DNA from: Phocicoccus pinnipedialis
GTDB taxonomy: Bacteria; Bacillota; Bacilli; Staphylococcales; Salinicoccaceae
DNA length: 64,000 nt
Direction of reading: 5' to 3'
NCBI RefSeq assembly: GCF_903994035.1
Contig: NZ_CAJEWB010000005.1
Coordinates: 1-64,000, forward strand
The notes below the pieces were generated by a model. The model had not been told where the DNA came from, did not search any database, and saw nothing but the letters and a program-made list of their open reading frames with translations. Positions 43,175-51,125 of the stretch are shown here, piece after piece. The translations under genes were made by a program, and so were the position numbers. Within the stretch, counting starts at the first letter, position 1. Every line of letters begins with the position of its first letter.

Positions 43175-45101
43175 TGAAATTCACTCCAATTCTTGCCAAT
43201 CCATCAAAACTAATAGAACACTTTAAATGAGTAACTTCTTTACTTTTTAGAAACGGGATATGGATCATATTATTTCTGATTTTAAGCTCTACTCCATTTA
43301 ACTCTGCTGAATATAAGATTGCTTTGCTTTTACTTACTTCCCCTATTGTAAAAATTTCTATAATTACATCTTTAAGGTTGGTAGAGGATTTCATAATAAT
43401 TTGATATTCATTCGGCTTTTTAGTTACTGCGACTTTGTGGAACACTTCCACCGGCTTACCTTTAGACTGTCGATAAATCGTAAATATATCGTTGCCTTCA
43501 GATCCGTCTACGCCAAGATTTCCAGATCCTGAACCTGGATGATTCCTCACATGAGAATTGTCGCCTGTATTACCGTTAGCACCGCCTCCTGTATCACCAT
43601 CGTCTGGTGTACCAACAATTTCATCTAGGACTTGAGTAAGCACATCCCCGGAATCACTTTGAATATCCTTGGACATTTTATTTTTTGGTAATTCTATCTT
43701 TTTGATATTCGAGCGACTAAAATCTGTTTCAAAAACCTCCGTGGGTCTCAGACCACTTGGATTACCCCCAAAATTATCTGGTAAAAAATCACTCATTCCC
43801 ATTGCGTCCATTTCCTCGCCAGTGTCCTCTTGAAATTGAGAGATAACAGCATTTCTGTTAAATTTGCGTAGATTTTCATACATACGTTTCGCCTTTTTAG
43901 GGTCCTCAATATACCTTTCAGGAGACCACTCCGTATGCGATGGATTTTCCATTTTCTTAAAATCCGAGTTCATTTTGTCTCCTTCTATCATTAAGATTCC
44001 CGTGAAAAATATAGATGCACTGATGTTTTTTTGTTCAAATAACCACATTCCTGTACTACGGGTCATCAAAATTCTTCTATTGCCAGTTTCTGTCTTTAGT
44101 AAGTACAATTGAGCATCCTGCTCCTGATAACCAAATTCCTCACCATATGGTTCTCCCATCTCTTTACTATAATTGACAACATCTAACTTTATTGTTTGTT
44201 CGTTAGTTAATACATCATAGTATCCCTTTGTATCCTTTTCTCCATACTTTTCTATAAACTTATGTAAATTATTTTGGTTAATCTCTTTTCCATCTACAAT
44301 TACCATTAATTTACCTTTCCATATTGTAATAAAAAAGTTGTTTATAACTGATTTTATGACTTCAGTAATCCAAGTATCATCCTTGTTGAATCCTGCAACA
44401 AAAACATCAGTTCCATGTTCATCACCCCTATGTTCATCGTAAAAAGGAGTGTGACCTCTTATAGGATCGGAATTTATTGAACTACTATAATAACCTACAC
44501 CAGTTGTAGTTTCACCATTAACAGTGTCGAATGACATAAACTTTGAAACACCTATATAAAATTTTCCATTTGGTATACATGTTGCATAAAATACAGTTCT
44601 AATGTCCGAATTAGCGAATGGGGCAAATTTGCCTATGCCAAAACTCCCTCCCGAAGTATCACTCTTATTCGATGAGCCGACTTCCTTTACTAAAGTACTC
44701 CATGGACTACCTAACTTATCCGTATCCGCACCTAGTAGTCCCTTTGTATTGTAATCACTGATTTTCAAAAAATTGATTCTTGGAGCATTTAATACTTTTT
44801 TCGCTTTTTCTATGTACTCTAATGCTTGTGAATTATCACGCCAAGTCTGTTCGGCATATTCATGATTCTCCCTAAATTTTTCTATTCCAGGAAAGTCCTT
44901 ACTTTCAATTGAGAATCTGTCAAACGTTACAGTGACAGGTTTGTTAAAATCTTCTCGTGCATCTAATGAATTCTGACAGATTTCGCGTGCTAATGAGTTT
45001 AAAGGGTGGTCTTTAAATGTTTCTATACCGGGATCATTTATAGACTCTCTTTGTATCCCCCTAGCTGATGGAAAATTCCACAAATTTTTCGTGCTATACA
45101 T
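43158..45101 (-). CDS. GHKL-type ATPase (MutL/MORC/Hsp90-like), first gene of candidate defence cassette
   Basis: 647 residues. The GHKL nucleotide site is visible: N-box LAREICQNSLDA (Glu40, Asn44), a D-x-x-x-x-G element at 116-121, and the lid GGSFGIGKFA (151-160). A middle transducer-like region follows. Next comes a Gly/Asp/Asn-rich linker of about 40 residues (around 505-545), then a beta-rich C-terminal domain (QIIMKSSTNLKDVIIEIFT). GHKL ATPases of MORC type are known from prokaryotic restriction-type loci, which supports a defence role; inference. A good promoter lies directly upstream and two unknown genes overlap downstream. Confidence 0.82.
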   Translation of the reverse strand: MYSTKNLWNFPSARGIQRESINDPGIETFKDHPLNSLAREICQNSLDAREDFNKPVTVTFDRFSIESKDFPGIEKFRENHEYAEQTWRDNSQALEYIEKAKKVLNAPRINFLKISDYNTKGLLGADTDKLGSPWSTLVKEVGSSNKSDTSGGSFGIGKFAPFANSDIRTVFYATCIPNGKFYIGVSKFMSFDTVNGETTTGVGYYSSSINSDPIRGHTPFYDEHRGDEHGTDVFVAGFNKDDTWITEVIKSVINNFFITIWKGKLMVIVDGKEINQNNLHKFIEKYGEKDTKGYYDVLTNEQTIKLDVVNYSKEMGEPYGEEFGYQEQDAQLYLLKTETGNRRILMTRSTGMWLFEQKNISASIFFTGILMIEGDKMNSDFKKMENPSHTEWSPERYIEDPKKAKRMYENLRKFNRNAVISQFQEDTGEEMDAMGMSDFLPDNFGGNPSGLRPTEVFETDFSRSNIKKIELPKNKMSKDIQSDSGDVLTQVLDEIVGTPDDGDTGGGANGNTGDNSHVRNHPGSGSGNLGVDGSEGNDIFTIYRQSKGKPVEVFHKVAVTKKPNEYQIIMKSSTNLKDVIIEIFTIGEVSKSKAILYSAELNGVELKIRNNMIHIPFLKSKEVTHLKCSISFDGLARIGVNFNEAKK

Positions 45102-45132
45102 GTTATCACTCCATAGTTATTATTCTCTTTTC

Positions 45133-45161
45133 AATATAGGCTAATATAATTTTTTTCACAA
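45133..45161 (-). promoter_or_regulatory. promoter of GHKL ATPase cassette
   Basis: Minus-strand -35 TTGTGA (45161-45156), 17-bp spacer, -10 TATATT (45138-45133), about 32 bp before the ATG. Confidence 0.7.
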
Positions 45162-45219
45162 TATACTCTATGATTTTAAAGTTATAATTACCTTAACATT
45201 TCAAAGCAGGTGATCTCAT

Positions 45220-45918
45220 ATGAAACCATTAATCGGTGTTACTGCAAATCTAGTAGATGAGAACAGACTCTCTCTCCATCAAAGTAATTACAATCGTATT
45301 ATTGAAGCTGGTGGTGTTCCAGTAATGCTACCAATCAATGATGATGAAACAACTATTCAAGCGCTTATCGAACGTCTCGATGGTATAGTTTTCACAGGTG
45401 GAGCGGATGTGAATCCCATTTATTACAATGAAGACCCGCTTCAACAACTCCAGGAAATTTCTCCTGGTAGAGATGCATTTGAATTTGCACTGGCTGAAGC
45501 GGCTTTAAAGTCACGCACACCTATCTTAGCGATTTGTCGTGGTGCACAAGTCATTAATGTGGCTTGTGGGGGGACTTTATACCAAGATATCCCAACTCAA
45601 GTCGGTGCCTCTGCAATGCAACATGTACAACTGGCTGTAAACGAACATGCATCACACTCTGTAACGATTGACCCGCAGTCACAGTTTGCCGGTATCTATA
45701 GCGATGCAAAAATCATGGTTAATTCTTTCCATCATCAGTCTATTAAGACACCTGGTTCGGGCCTTAAAGCAGTTGCTCATTCGAATGATAGTATCATCGA
45801 GGCTATCGAAAGTACTACCGATCATTACCTATTGGGCGTACAATGGCATCCTGAATATATTGTTGATGAAGATACAAATCTTTTATATCGTACATTCGTT
45901 AATGCTTGTACAAAGTAA
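45220..45918 (+). CDS. gamma-glutamyl-gamma-aminobutyrate hydrolase family (class I GATase-like, peptidase C26)
   Basis: 232 residues. Triad of a class I glutamine-amidotransferase fold: the nucleophile in AICRGAQVINV (Cys about 107) and His-x-Glu in GVQWHPEYI. GGADVNPIYY is the typical substrate-loop block. PuuD-type enzymes release glutamate from gamma-glutamyl compounds in the cytosol. It stands alone, between the defence cassette and an rgg fragment, and ends with a perfect terminator. Confidence 0.88.
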   Translation: MKPLIGVTANLVDENRLSLHQSNYNRIIEAGGVPVMLPINDDETTIQALIERLDGIVFTGGADVNPIYYNEDPLQQLQEISPGRDAFEFALAEAALKSRTPILAICRGAQVINVACGGTLYQDIPTQVGASAMQHVQLAVNEHASHSVTIDPQSQFAGIYSDAKIMVNSFHHQSIKTPGSGLKAVAHSNDSIIEAIESTTDHYLLGVQWHPEYIVDEDTNLLYRTFVNACTK

Positions 45919-45947
45919 AAAGCCTTTGATATCAAAGGCTTTTTTTC
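45917..45947 (+). terminator. bidirectional terminator
   Basis: AAAAAGCCTTTGATATCAAAGGCTTTTT, i.e. AAAAAGCCTTTGAT against ATCAAAGGCTTTTT, a perfect palindrome with A and T runs. It serves the plus-strand hydrolase gene and overlaps the end of the converging rgg fragment. Confidence 0.9.
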
Positions 45948-46462
45948 ACATTCTTTTCATAATGATCTTCAAAATTACTTGCAAGATGCATACATTTATA
46001 TGTATTAAATGTTTCTATCGCCTCTTTCATCAACTTTCTCCCAGCTTCATCTTCTCTACATTTATACATATGATAGCCTTCTAAATAATGAAGTTTAATG
46101 CGTTCTAAAACTAATGTTTCGTCTTTTTCTATACTCTTCCATGTTTCTTTTATGAGTTCTTTAGCAAATTCTAACTCTTTCTTTTCAATCATCGTTAAAG
46201 CGACATTATATAGAAGTTGAATTCTGAGTTGTGTATTCTTCCTAACTTCTACAGTCAGTACTGGTGATTTTACCAATTCTAGCGTAACCATCTTTAACAT
46301 ATCTGTTGTAAGTGTCATCATGGAGTTACCAAACAGCACTACTTCGTAATAGCGCCATTTATCTACTTCAAATAAGTATTCTGCGAGAGCGTTTCTCATG
46401 TCATCTCTTACATAATCTTTGTCATATCTTCTAATAATGTAAAAAATATGATTAAGCTCGGT
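45932..46462 (-). pseudogene. Rgg/MutR-family regulator, C-terminal fragment only
   Basis: Open frame from about 46462 down to 45932. Family hallmarks of the Rgg C-terminal (TPR-like peptide-binding) domain: KWRYYEVVLFGNSMMTL and repeated helices such as LLYNVALTMIEKKELEFAKE. A full Rgg protein has about 280-290 residues with an N-terminal HTH; here at most 176 residues remain and the HTH is absent. Upstream the frame meets a TAA and no HTH-coding sequence is found. A 155-residue product from ATG 46399 is conceivable, but it could not bind DNA in the usual way. Confidence 0.75.
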
Positions 46463-46587
46463 TTATAAATAAACAGCAAACAGCTTTTTCTTTCAGAATC
46501 ACGATTTTTTTATTTGATTGAATCGGTTTAAGTGTCTTAATTTAAGGATAAAATATATAATGAATGAAATAATTAAAAGCAATTGAG

Positions 46588-46638
46588 TCAAGGCCTTGAG
46601 TCTTCTATTGACGTAGGGGCTTTAAGAGACAGCTGTCT
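46588..46638 (+). other. leader with two perfect palindromes
   Basis: TCAAGGCCTTGA (46588-46599) and AGACAGCTGTCT (46627-46638) lie 39 bp apart, upstream of the FAD protein gene. They could be operators or hairpins in the transcript; the second is followed by TTTTATATTT. The function is unknown. Confidence 0.4.
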
Positions 46639-46660
46639 TTTATATTTAAAGGAGCATATT

Positions 46661-48085
46661 ATGAAAGTAGCAATTATTGGTGCTGGCATGGCCGGCATTG
46701 GAACAATGCGATACTACATCGATCATGTGGAAGTGCCTTTTGAACTGTATATCTATGACACTAAACGCGATGCTGGTGTCGGGTATCCATTTGGTCCGGA
46801 TGACAAAGCGTTATTACTCAATCAACGATTAAGAAAAATGACTCTAGCACCTTGGGATGATAAGGAAGAATACATTAAATATTTAGAACGTAAGCGTCCT
46901 GAAAGTTTAGAAAAAGAATTTATTAGTCGTGCGGAGTTTGGTGAGTATACTAACGATGTCTTTAATCAATATATCGAGGATCCTAGGGTTACATTTATAC
47001 CTGAAATCGTTTCTGATATTACTGTTGATGGCGATAGTTTTACCTTACATATTGAGGATAGACAAGAAGTGTTCGACGTCGTACATCTGTGTATTGGTCA
47101 ATTGCCACAAACAGACTTTTATGATTTAAAAGGTACGGATGCATTTATTTCTACGCCCTTTCCAATCAATGCCTATAAAGATCAGTTACTTCGTTCAGAC
47201 TCCGTCGGTATTATCGGATCGAGTCTAACTGCAATTGATATCATGATGTTTTTATACACTAATCAGTATAACGGAAAGATTCTCGCTGCTTCTAGAAGCG
47301 GTGTGTTGCCGTTTATACGAGGTTCGGAAGCTGATATCACTATAACAAAAGATTCGTGGATGCAAGAGCAAGAAACGCCTTCTATCTCTCATTTTATGGA
47401 AGCTATAGAAGATGAACTAAATGCGCTTGGTATCGACTTTAATTTAGTTTATGAGTTAAACGATATGAGTGTCGAAGAGTCTCTTAAATGGCAACTACAG
47501 AATATAGAGACGATGGGTAAAATTGAAACTGTCGTTACAACTCTGACAGTGACACTGAGAAAGTTATGGAATCAGTACCCCCAGCATGACCGTGAATATT
47601 TTATGAAGGAACTAAAATCCCTCATTATGCAATTAGAGGGGCCTTTCCCTATGGAAACCGCAGAAAAGTTAGTTGAAATGATTGAAAAGAATCAGCTTTT
47701 ATTTGTTTCGCACTTGAGTGATATTGAATATAGAGACACGTTTATTCTACGCGACGATAAAAGTACTTACAATACGGAACTACTCGTGAATGCCACTGGT
47801 CCAAATATGAACGGTGAACATTTAGCCGATACTAATAATGCTTCTGGTCTTGTAAAGCAATTGATTGACCGCCGTATATTCACTCGTGATGAACTGGGTG
47901 GCATCTTAGTTACATATCCCGAGTTTTCAGTAATCTCACAAGCTCACGGTGTACTGTCTCGCATGAAATTATATGGCAATTTAATATCTTCTACGCATGT
48001 GATTAATTCAGGAGTAAATCTTATTTTGTCCCAAATTCCGCAAACCATTGATACGATGCTTGAAAGTATTAAAAATAAAAAATGA
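46661..48085 (+). CDS. FAD/NAD(P)-binding oxidoreductase-like protein
   Basis: 474 residues. N-terminal dinucleotide fold VAIIGAGMAGIGTMRYY. A second Rossmann element IIGSSLTAIDIMMF lies near residue 185, and NATGPNMNGEH near 385 precedes the final FAD contact VISQAHGVLSRMK. It fits the group of FAD-NAD(P)-binding proteins annotated NAD_binding_9. The substrate is unknown. AAAGGAG lies 8 bases before ATG 46661; 26 codons are open upstream, but they run through the palindromic leader. Confidence 0.78.
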   Translation: MKVAIIGAGMAGIGTMRYYIDHVEVPFELYIYDTKRDAGVGYPFGPDDKALLLNQRLRKMTLAPWDDKEEYIKYLERKRPESLEKEFISRAEFGEYTNDVFNQYIEDPRVTFIPEIVSDITVDGDSFTLHIEDRQEVFDVVHLCIGQLPQTDFYDLKGTDAFISTPFPINAYKDQLLRSDSVGIIGSSLTAIDIMMFLYTNQYNGKILAASRSGVLPFIRGSEADITITKDSWMQEQETPSISHFMEAIEDELNALGIDFNLVYELNDMSVEESLKWQLQNIETMGKIETVVTTLTVTLRKLWNQYPQHDREYFMKELKSLIMQLEGPFPMETAEKLVEMIEKNQLLFVSHLSDIEYRDTFILRDDKSTYNTELLVNATGPNMNGEHLADTNNASGLVKQLIDRRIFTRDELGGILVTYPEFSVISQAHGVLSRMKLYGNLISSTHVINSGVNLILSQIPQTIDTMLESIKNKK

Positions 48086-48160
48086 TTTGTTAAATAAACA
48101 ATCTGCGTTTTCTTTGATTTCATCTGTAATACGTTCTAAAGTAGTAATGAGGTGTAAATC

Positions 48161-48856
48161 ATGGATCCAAAAGGCTATATTGTAAACTACTTTATTACTA
48201 ATAATACGTCAGGGACAATGCAGTACATGCTAATAAAAGAAAAGGACATAGATTCTGATACAGTCGAGTTTTATTTAGGCACCGTGCGTATCAATGATAA
48301 TACGACGGAAGCTTTACTTCAGGGTTTCTTAGCTGCACAACCAATTATGGTACAAAGTGAAGAATACCGTATTGATAAAAACCCAATTAACCGTGGTATT
48401 TCATCTTACGACTTTGCACGACGTTTTGCGATGTTGTCAAACTATGAGTTGCTAGAATTTGGCATACCGAACGTTCTGGAGACGGTACGAAATGACAGGT
48501 TCCAAGATACGATTGTAAGTCCTGAGGAAAGACGTGCGCAAGAAGAGGCGCGCCGCAGCGAGAGTGTGCTTAAGCAAGAAATCGACCGCGAAGTGCTCAC
48601 AACTGGAACGGATGAAATGCTTGAAATCGTTAAGAATACGTTTATGATTTTTAAAACGGATGTAGGCGTTATGAATAAAGTTGGTGCGTTAGTAGATGAA
48701 AACAACGCGCTACTAAGTGAAGAATTGACGCCACAAATCGTTAGAGAAATTGACGACAATATCAGAGAAATGCTCAATGATCCTTACGTCATCAAGAACT
48801 ATACGCTCGAACTCACGCGCGTAAGTCGGTTCTTAGAAGAAATTATAAAAAATTAA
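48161..48856 (+). CDS. hypothetical protein
   Basis: 231 residues, soluble, not recognised. An N-terminal alpha/beta part (YIVNYFITNNTSGTMQYMLI; DTVEFYLGTVRIND) is followed by a long charged helical region from about 120 (SPEERRAQEEARRSESVLKQ) that may form a coiled coil. No signal or membrane segment. GAGGTG lies 7 bases before the ATG, and a strong terminator follows. Confidence 0.68.
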   Translation: MDPKGYIVNYFITNNTSGTMQYMLIKEKDIDSDTVEFYLGTVRINDNTTEALLQGFLAAQPIMVQSEEYRIDKNPINRGISSYDFARRFAMLSNYELLEFGIPNVLETVRNDRFQDTIVSPEERRAQEEARRSESVLKQEIDREVLTTGTDEMLEIVKNTFMIFKTDVGVMNKVGALVDENNALLSEELTPQIVREIDDNIREMLNDPYVIKNYTLELTRVSRFLEEIIKN

Positions 48857-48880
48857 GTTTGTTTTAACATACAAGATAGA

Positions 48881-48919
48881 AAAACTGCCGGAGCTTAAAT
48901 CGCTCCGGCAGTTTTTTTA
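48881..48919 (+). terminator. bidirectional terminator
   Basis: AAAACTGCCGGAGC/GCTCCGGCAGTTTT, GC-rich perfect stem, used by the plus-strand 48161 gene and the converging cupin gene. Confidence 0.93.
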
Positions 48920-49399
48920 TTCAATCTCTTTTAGCGCATACTTTCTGATAATCGCTTCATGCTGTGGGAATTTCTTCATTAACTCATCTTGCGTGAATAG
49001 TTTAAAGTCATCGAATTCAAACCCAGGTGCGACCATGCAACTAACGAGAGCATACTCTCCCTCATTCTCCACAGATGAGCCGAAAATTGTACCTTTAGGT
49101 ACAACTGCTTGAAGAACTTCTCCATTTTCGACATCCGTTCCAAGTTTAATTGCTTCATATTCTCCACTTTCATAAATCATATGAACTGTGAGGGTATGAC
49201 CTGCATGATAATACCAAACTTCATCGGCAGTTAATTGATGAAGATGTGACGGATTGCCATGCTCTAAGAGAAAGTAAATACTCGTGTAAAGTGCACGTTC
49301 ACCGTGACGAGATTCTGACTTTAAAATCTGCCTAAAATAACCACCCTCAACATGACGCTCTAGGTTTAAATGCTTCACCCAATACTGACTATTTTTCAT
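48917..49399 (-). CDS. cupin-fold protein of DUF985 type
   Basis: 160 residues. Cupin motifs: LEHGNPSHLHQLTADEVWYYHAG, with the metal-binding His/Glu pattern G-x5-HxH-x4-E seen as SHLHQLTADE, and a later FDDFKLFTQDEL. HVEGGYFRQIL near the start is typical of DUF985. The start at 49399 follows GGAGG; 21 codons are open upstream without a site. No function is established for the family, though some members are annotated as sugar-epimerase-like. Confidence 0.85.
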   Translation of the reverse strand: MKNSQYWVKHLNLERHVEGGYFRQILKSESRHGERALYTSIYFLLEHGNPSHLHQLTADEVWYYHAGHTLTVHMIYESGEYEAIKLGTDVENGEVLQAVVPKGTIFGSSVENEGEYALVSCMVAPGFEFDDFKLFTQDELMKKFPQHEAIIRKYALKEIE

Positions 49400-49510
49400 A
49401 GCGAGCCTCCTACTTATCACCCATTTAATTAACAGTGCTATAAATATAATTTGAATACCCATGTTCAGATTTTAAAGTCACACTTCATTTAAACATGGAC
49501 GCATTCACTT

Positions 49511-50104
49511 TTATTTTGTAGGAATGAGATATGTTTTTTGGTTATCTGTCATTCCCTCGAAATGTAAATATACATTCCCATCTGGATCATAAACCGTCAG
49601 TAAATCCTGTATATATACAAAATCTAACTCTATTTCCTCACCAGGTGCAAGTTCTTGTGAAAGCTCATCTTCTGATAGCTCAAAAATAAAGTCTTCACCA
49701 CTACCATCTGTATCAATACCTAATCTAGGCATGACATATTCACCTGCAAGCATCGGTTCCTCACTTGTATTCTTTATAACTGTATCTGCAACCAGAAATT
49801 TAATATTTTCGTCAGCATTACTAACATACTCAGTGATATCTTCACCATCATATTCATTAATAAAATCAACAGACTTCACGGTAATCTGGTATGGAACTTC
49901 CCATTCAAAACTTTCTACATCGACTGTTTCACCGATTTCTACAATTTTTTCTCCAGATTCTTCCGCTGTTTCTGTTTTGTCAGACTCTTCAGTCGTCACT
50001 TCTGACTGGTCTTCTTCGTTTTTACTTTCATCATTTTTTTCGTCATTGCACGCGCTTAAAAATAATGCACCACTCATTAATAAAATTAACCATTTTTTTG
50101 TCAT
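49511..50104 (-). CDS. lipoprotein with DUF4352-like domain
   Basis: 197 residues. Lipobox LFLSAC at about 16-21, an acidic linker (KNDESKNEEDQSEVTTEESD), then a beta-sandwich domain. The domain follows the immunoglobulin-protease-inhibitor-like DUF4352 pattern: YQITVKSVDFINEY, IKFLVADTVIKNTSEEP, LAPGEEIELDFVY. The start at 50104 follows GAGGAG. Surface protein of unknown role. Confidence 0.7.
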   Translation of the reverse strand: MTKKWLILLMSGALFLSACNDEKNDESKNEEDQSEVTTEESDKTETAEESGEKIVEIGETVDVESFEWEVPYQITVKSVDFINEYDGEDITEYVSNADENIKFLVADTVIKNTSEEPMLAGEYVMPRLGIDTDGSGEDFIFELSEDELSQELAPGEEIELDFVYIQDLLTVYDPDGNVYLHFEGMTDNQKTYLIPTK

Positions 50105-50203
50105 CTCAATACTCCTCACTCGTAATGATAATATTTTGTTACTTCAAAGGATTTATTATTCCTATTCACTTCACCTGGGAATAATTATGATTATAATAGT
50201 ACC

Positions 50204-50419
50204 TTAGATTCTATTGTTGTAACCCCTTTCATAATCGTATTCCCCATTCTCGTAAAATATACACTTGTTTTCGGAAATGCCTGAAAGAAATCTAATTCTT
50301 TTGTTTATGTTAAACACTTTTCCATCGTTTGAACATAAAATAGGTATGATCGTTTTACCCCTTATGTCTATTGTAATATTTCTCGTTGATAATTTAGATA
50401 ATATTCTATAATTAAACAT
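50204..50419 (-). other. short open frame of doubtful status
   Basis: 71 codons on the minus strand in a 377-bp gap (50105-50481). The start has no ribosome binding site. The translation has mixed character with a plausible strand pattern (TIDIRGKTIIPILCSNDGKV) and might be a gene remnant. Nothing else identifiable lies in this gap, except the ridA terminator at its right end. Confidence 0.25.
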
Positions 50420-50442
50420 TGAAATTTGTTATTTTTATAAAT

Positions 50443-50474
50443 AAAAAACTCCTACCGATAAAGATAGGAGTTTA
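50443..50474 (-). terminator. terminator after ridA
   Basis: Minus-strand AAACTCCTA/TAGGAGTTT hairpin followed by six T. Confidence 0.85.
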
Positions 50475-50481
50475 GTTAATT

Positions 50482-50862
50482 TTACAATCCACGCTTTGCT
50501 ACGATTTCAATTTCAACATCTGCACCGAGTGGTAATTCTTTAACCGCTACACATGTACGTGCGGGATATGGTGATGTGAATTTCTCAGCGTATACTGCGT
50601 TGATTTCTTCAAAGATATCCATTGAAGTAATAAACATATTTACTTTAACAATTTCTGTTTCTTTAATGCCTACCTCGGCCATTGCGTCAAATAAGTTTTC
50701 GATCGCAATATCCATTTGCTTTGCAGGATCTGGTTTTTCTATAACATCATTTCTGTTCATTGCTGTTTGGCCAGAGAAATATACGTAGTCTCCTGCATCT
50801 ACTACGTGAGAGTACGGACCTGATGCGCCTACTGTTGGTGCGTTGTATGTTTTCCTAGTCAT
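50482..50862 (-). CDS. ridA: RidA-family reactive enamine/imine deaminase
   Basis: 126 residues. RidA hydrolyses 2-aminoacrylate and related intermediates to keto acids. Family blocks: GPYSHVVDAGDYVYFSGQ, the NLFDAMAEVG helix, and PARTCVAVKELPLGADVEIEIVA with the catalytic Arg before the Thr/Cys and the late Glu. GGAGG precedes the ATG. Single-gene unit. Confidence 0.95.
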   Translation of the reverse strand: MTRKTYNAPTVGASGPYSHVVDAGDYVYFSGQTAMNRNDVIEKPDPAKQMDIAIENLFDAMAEVGIKETEIVKVNMFITSMDIFEEINAVYAEKFTSPYPARTCVAVKELPLGADVEIEIVAKRGL

Positions 50863-51125
50863 TAATTATTCCTCCAAAAAGTTTCTCTCACTTATTATAG
50901 CCAATTTTTCACAAAGTTAGTAGTGACCCCCTACTTACTGTTAATTTTTCTAGCACTTTTAACATTCCATTTTTATAGTTCTTTCTAATATATAATTGAT
51001 TTTTGGTCAGTCGTTTTGTGTGTTGATCTTTTAAAAAAAGTTACAAAATTGTAAGAATATTTTTATGACTCAGAACTTGGATTTATGTTAAACTAGAAAA
51101 GTCATTTTTAAGGAGGGTAACAACA

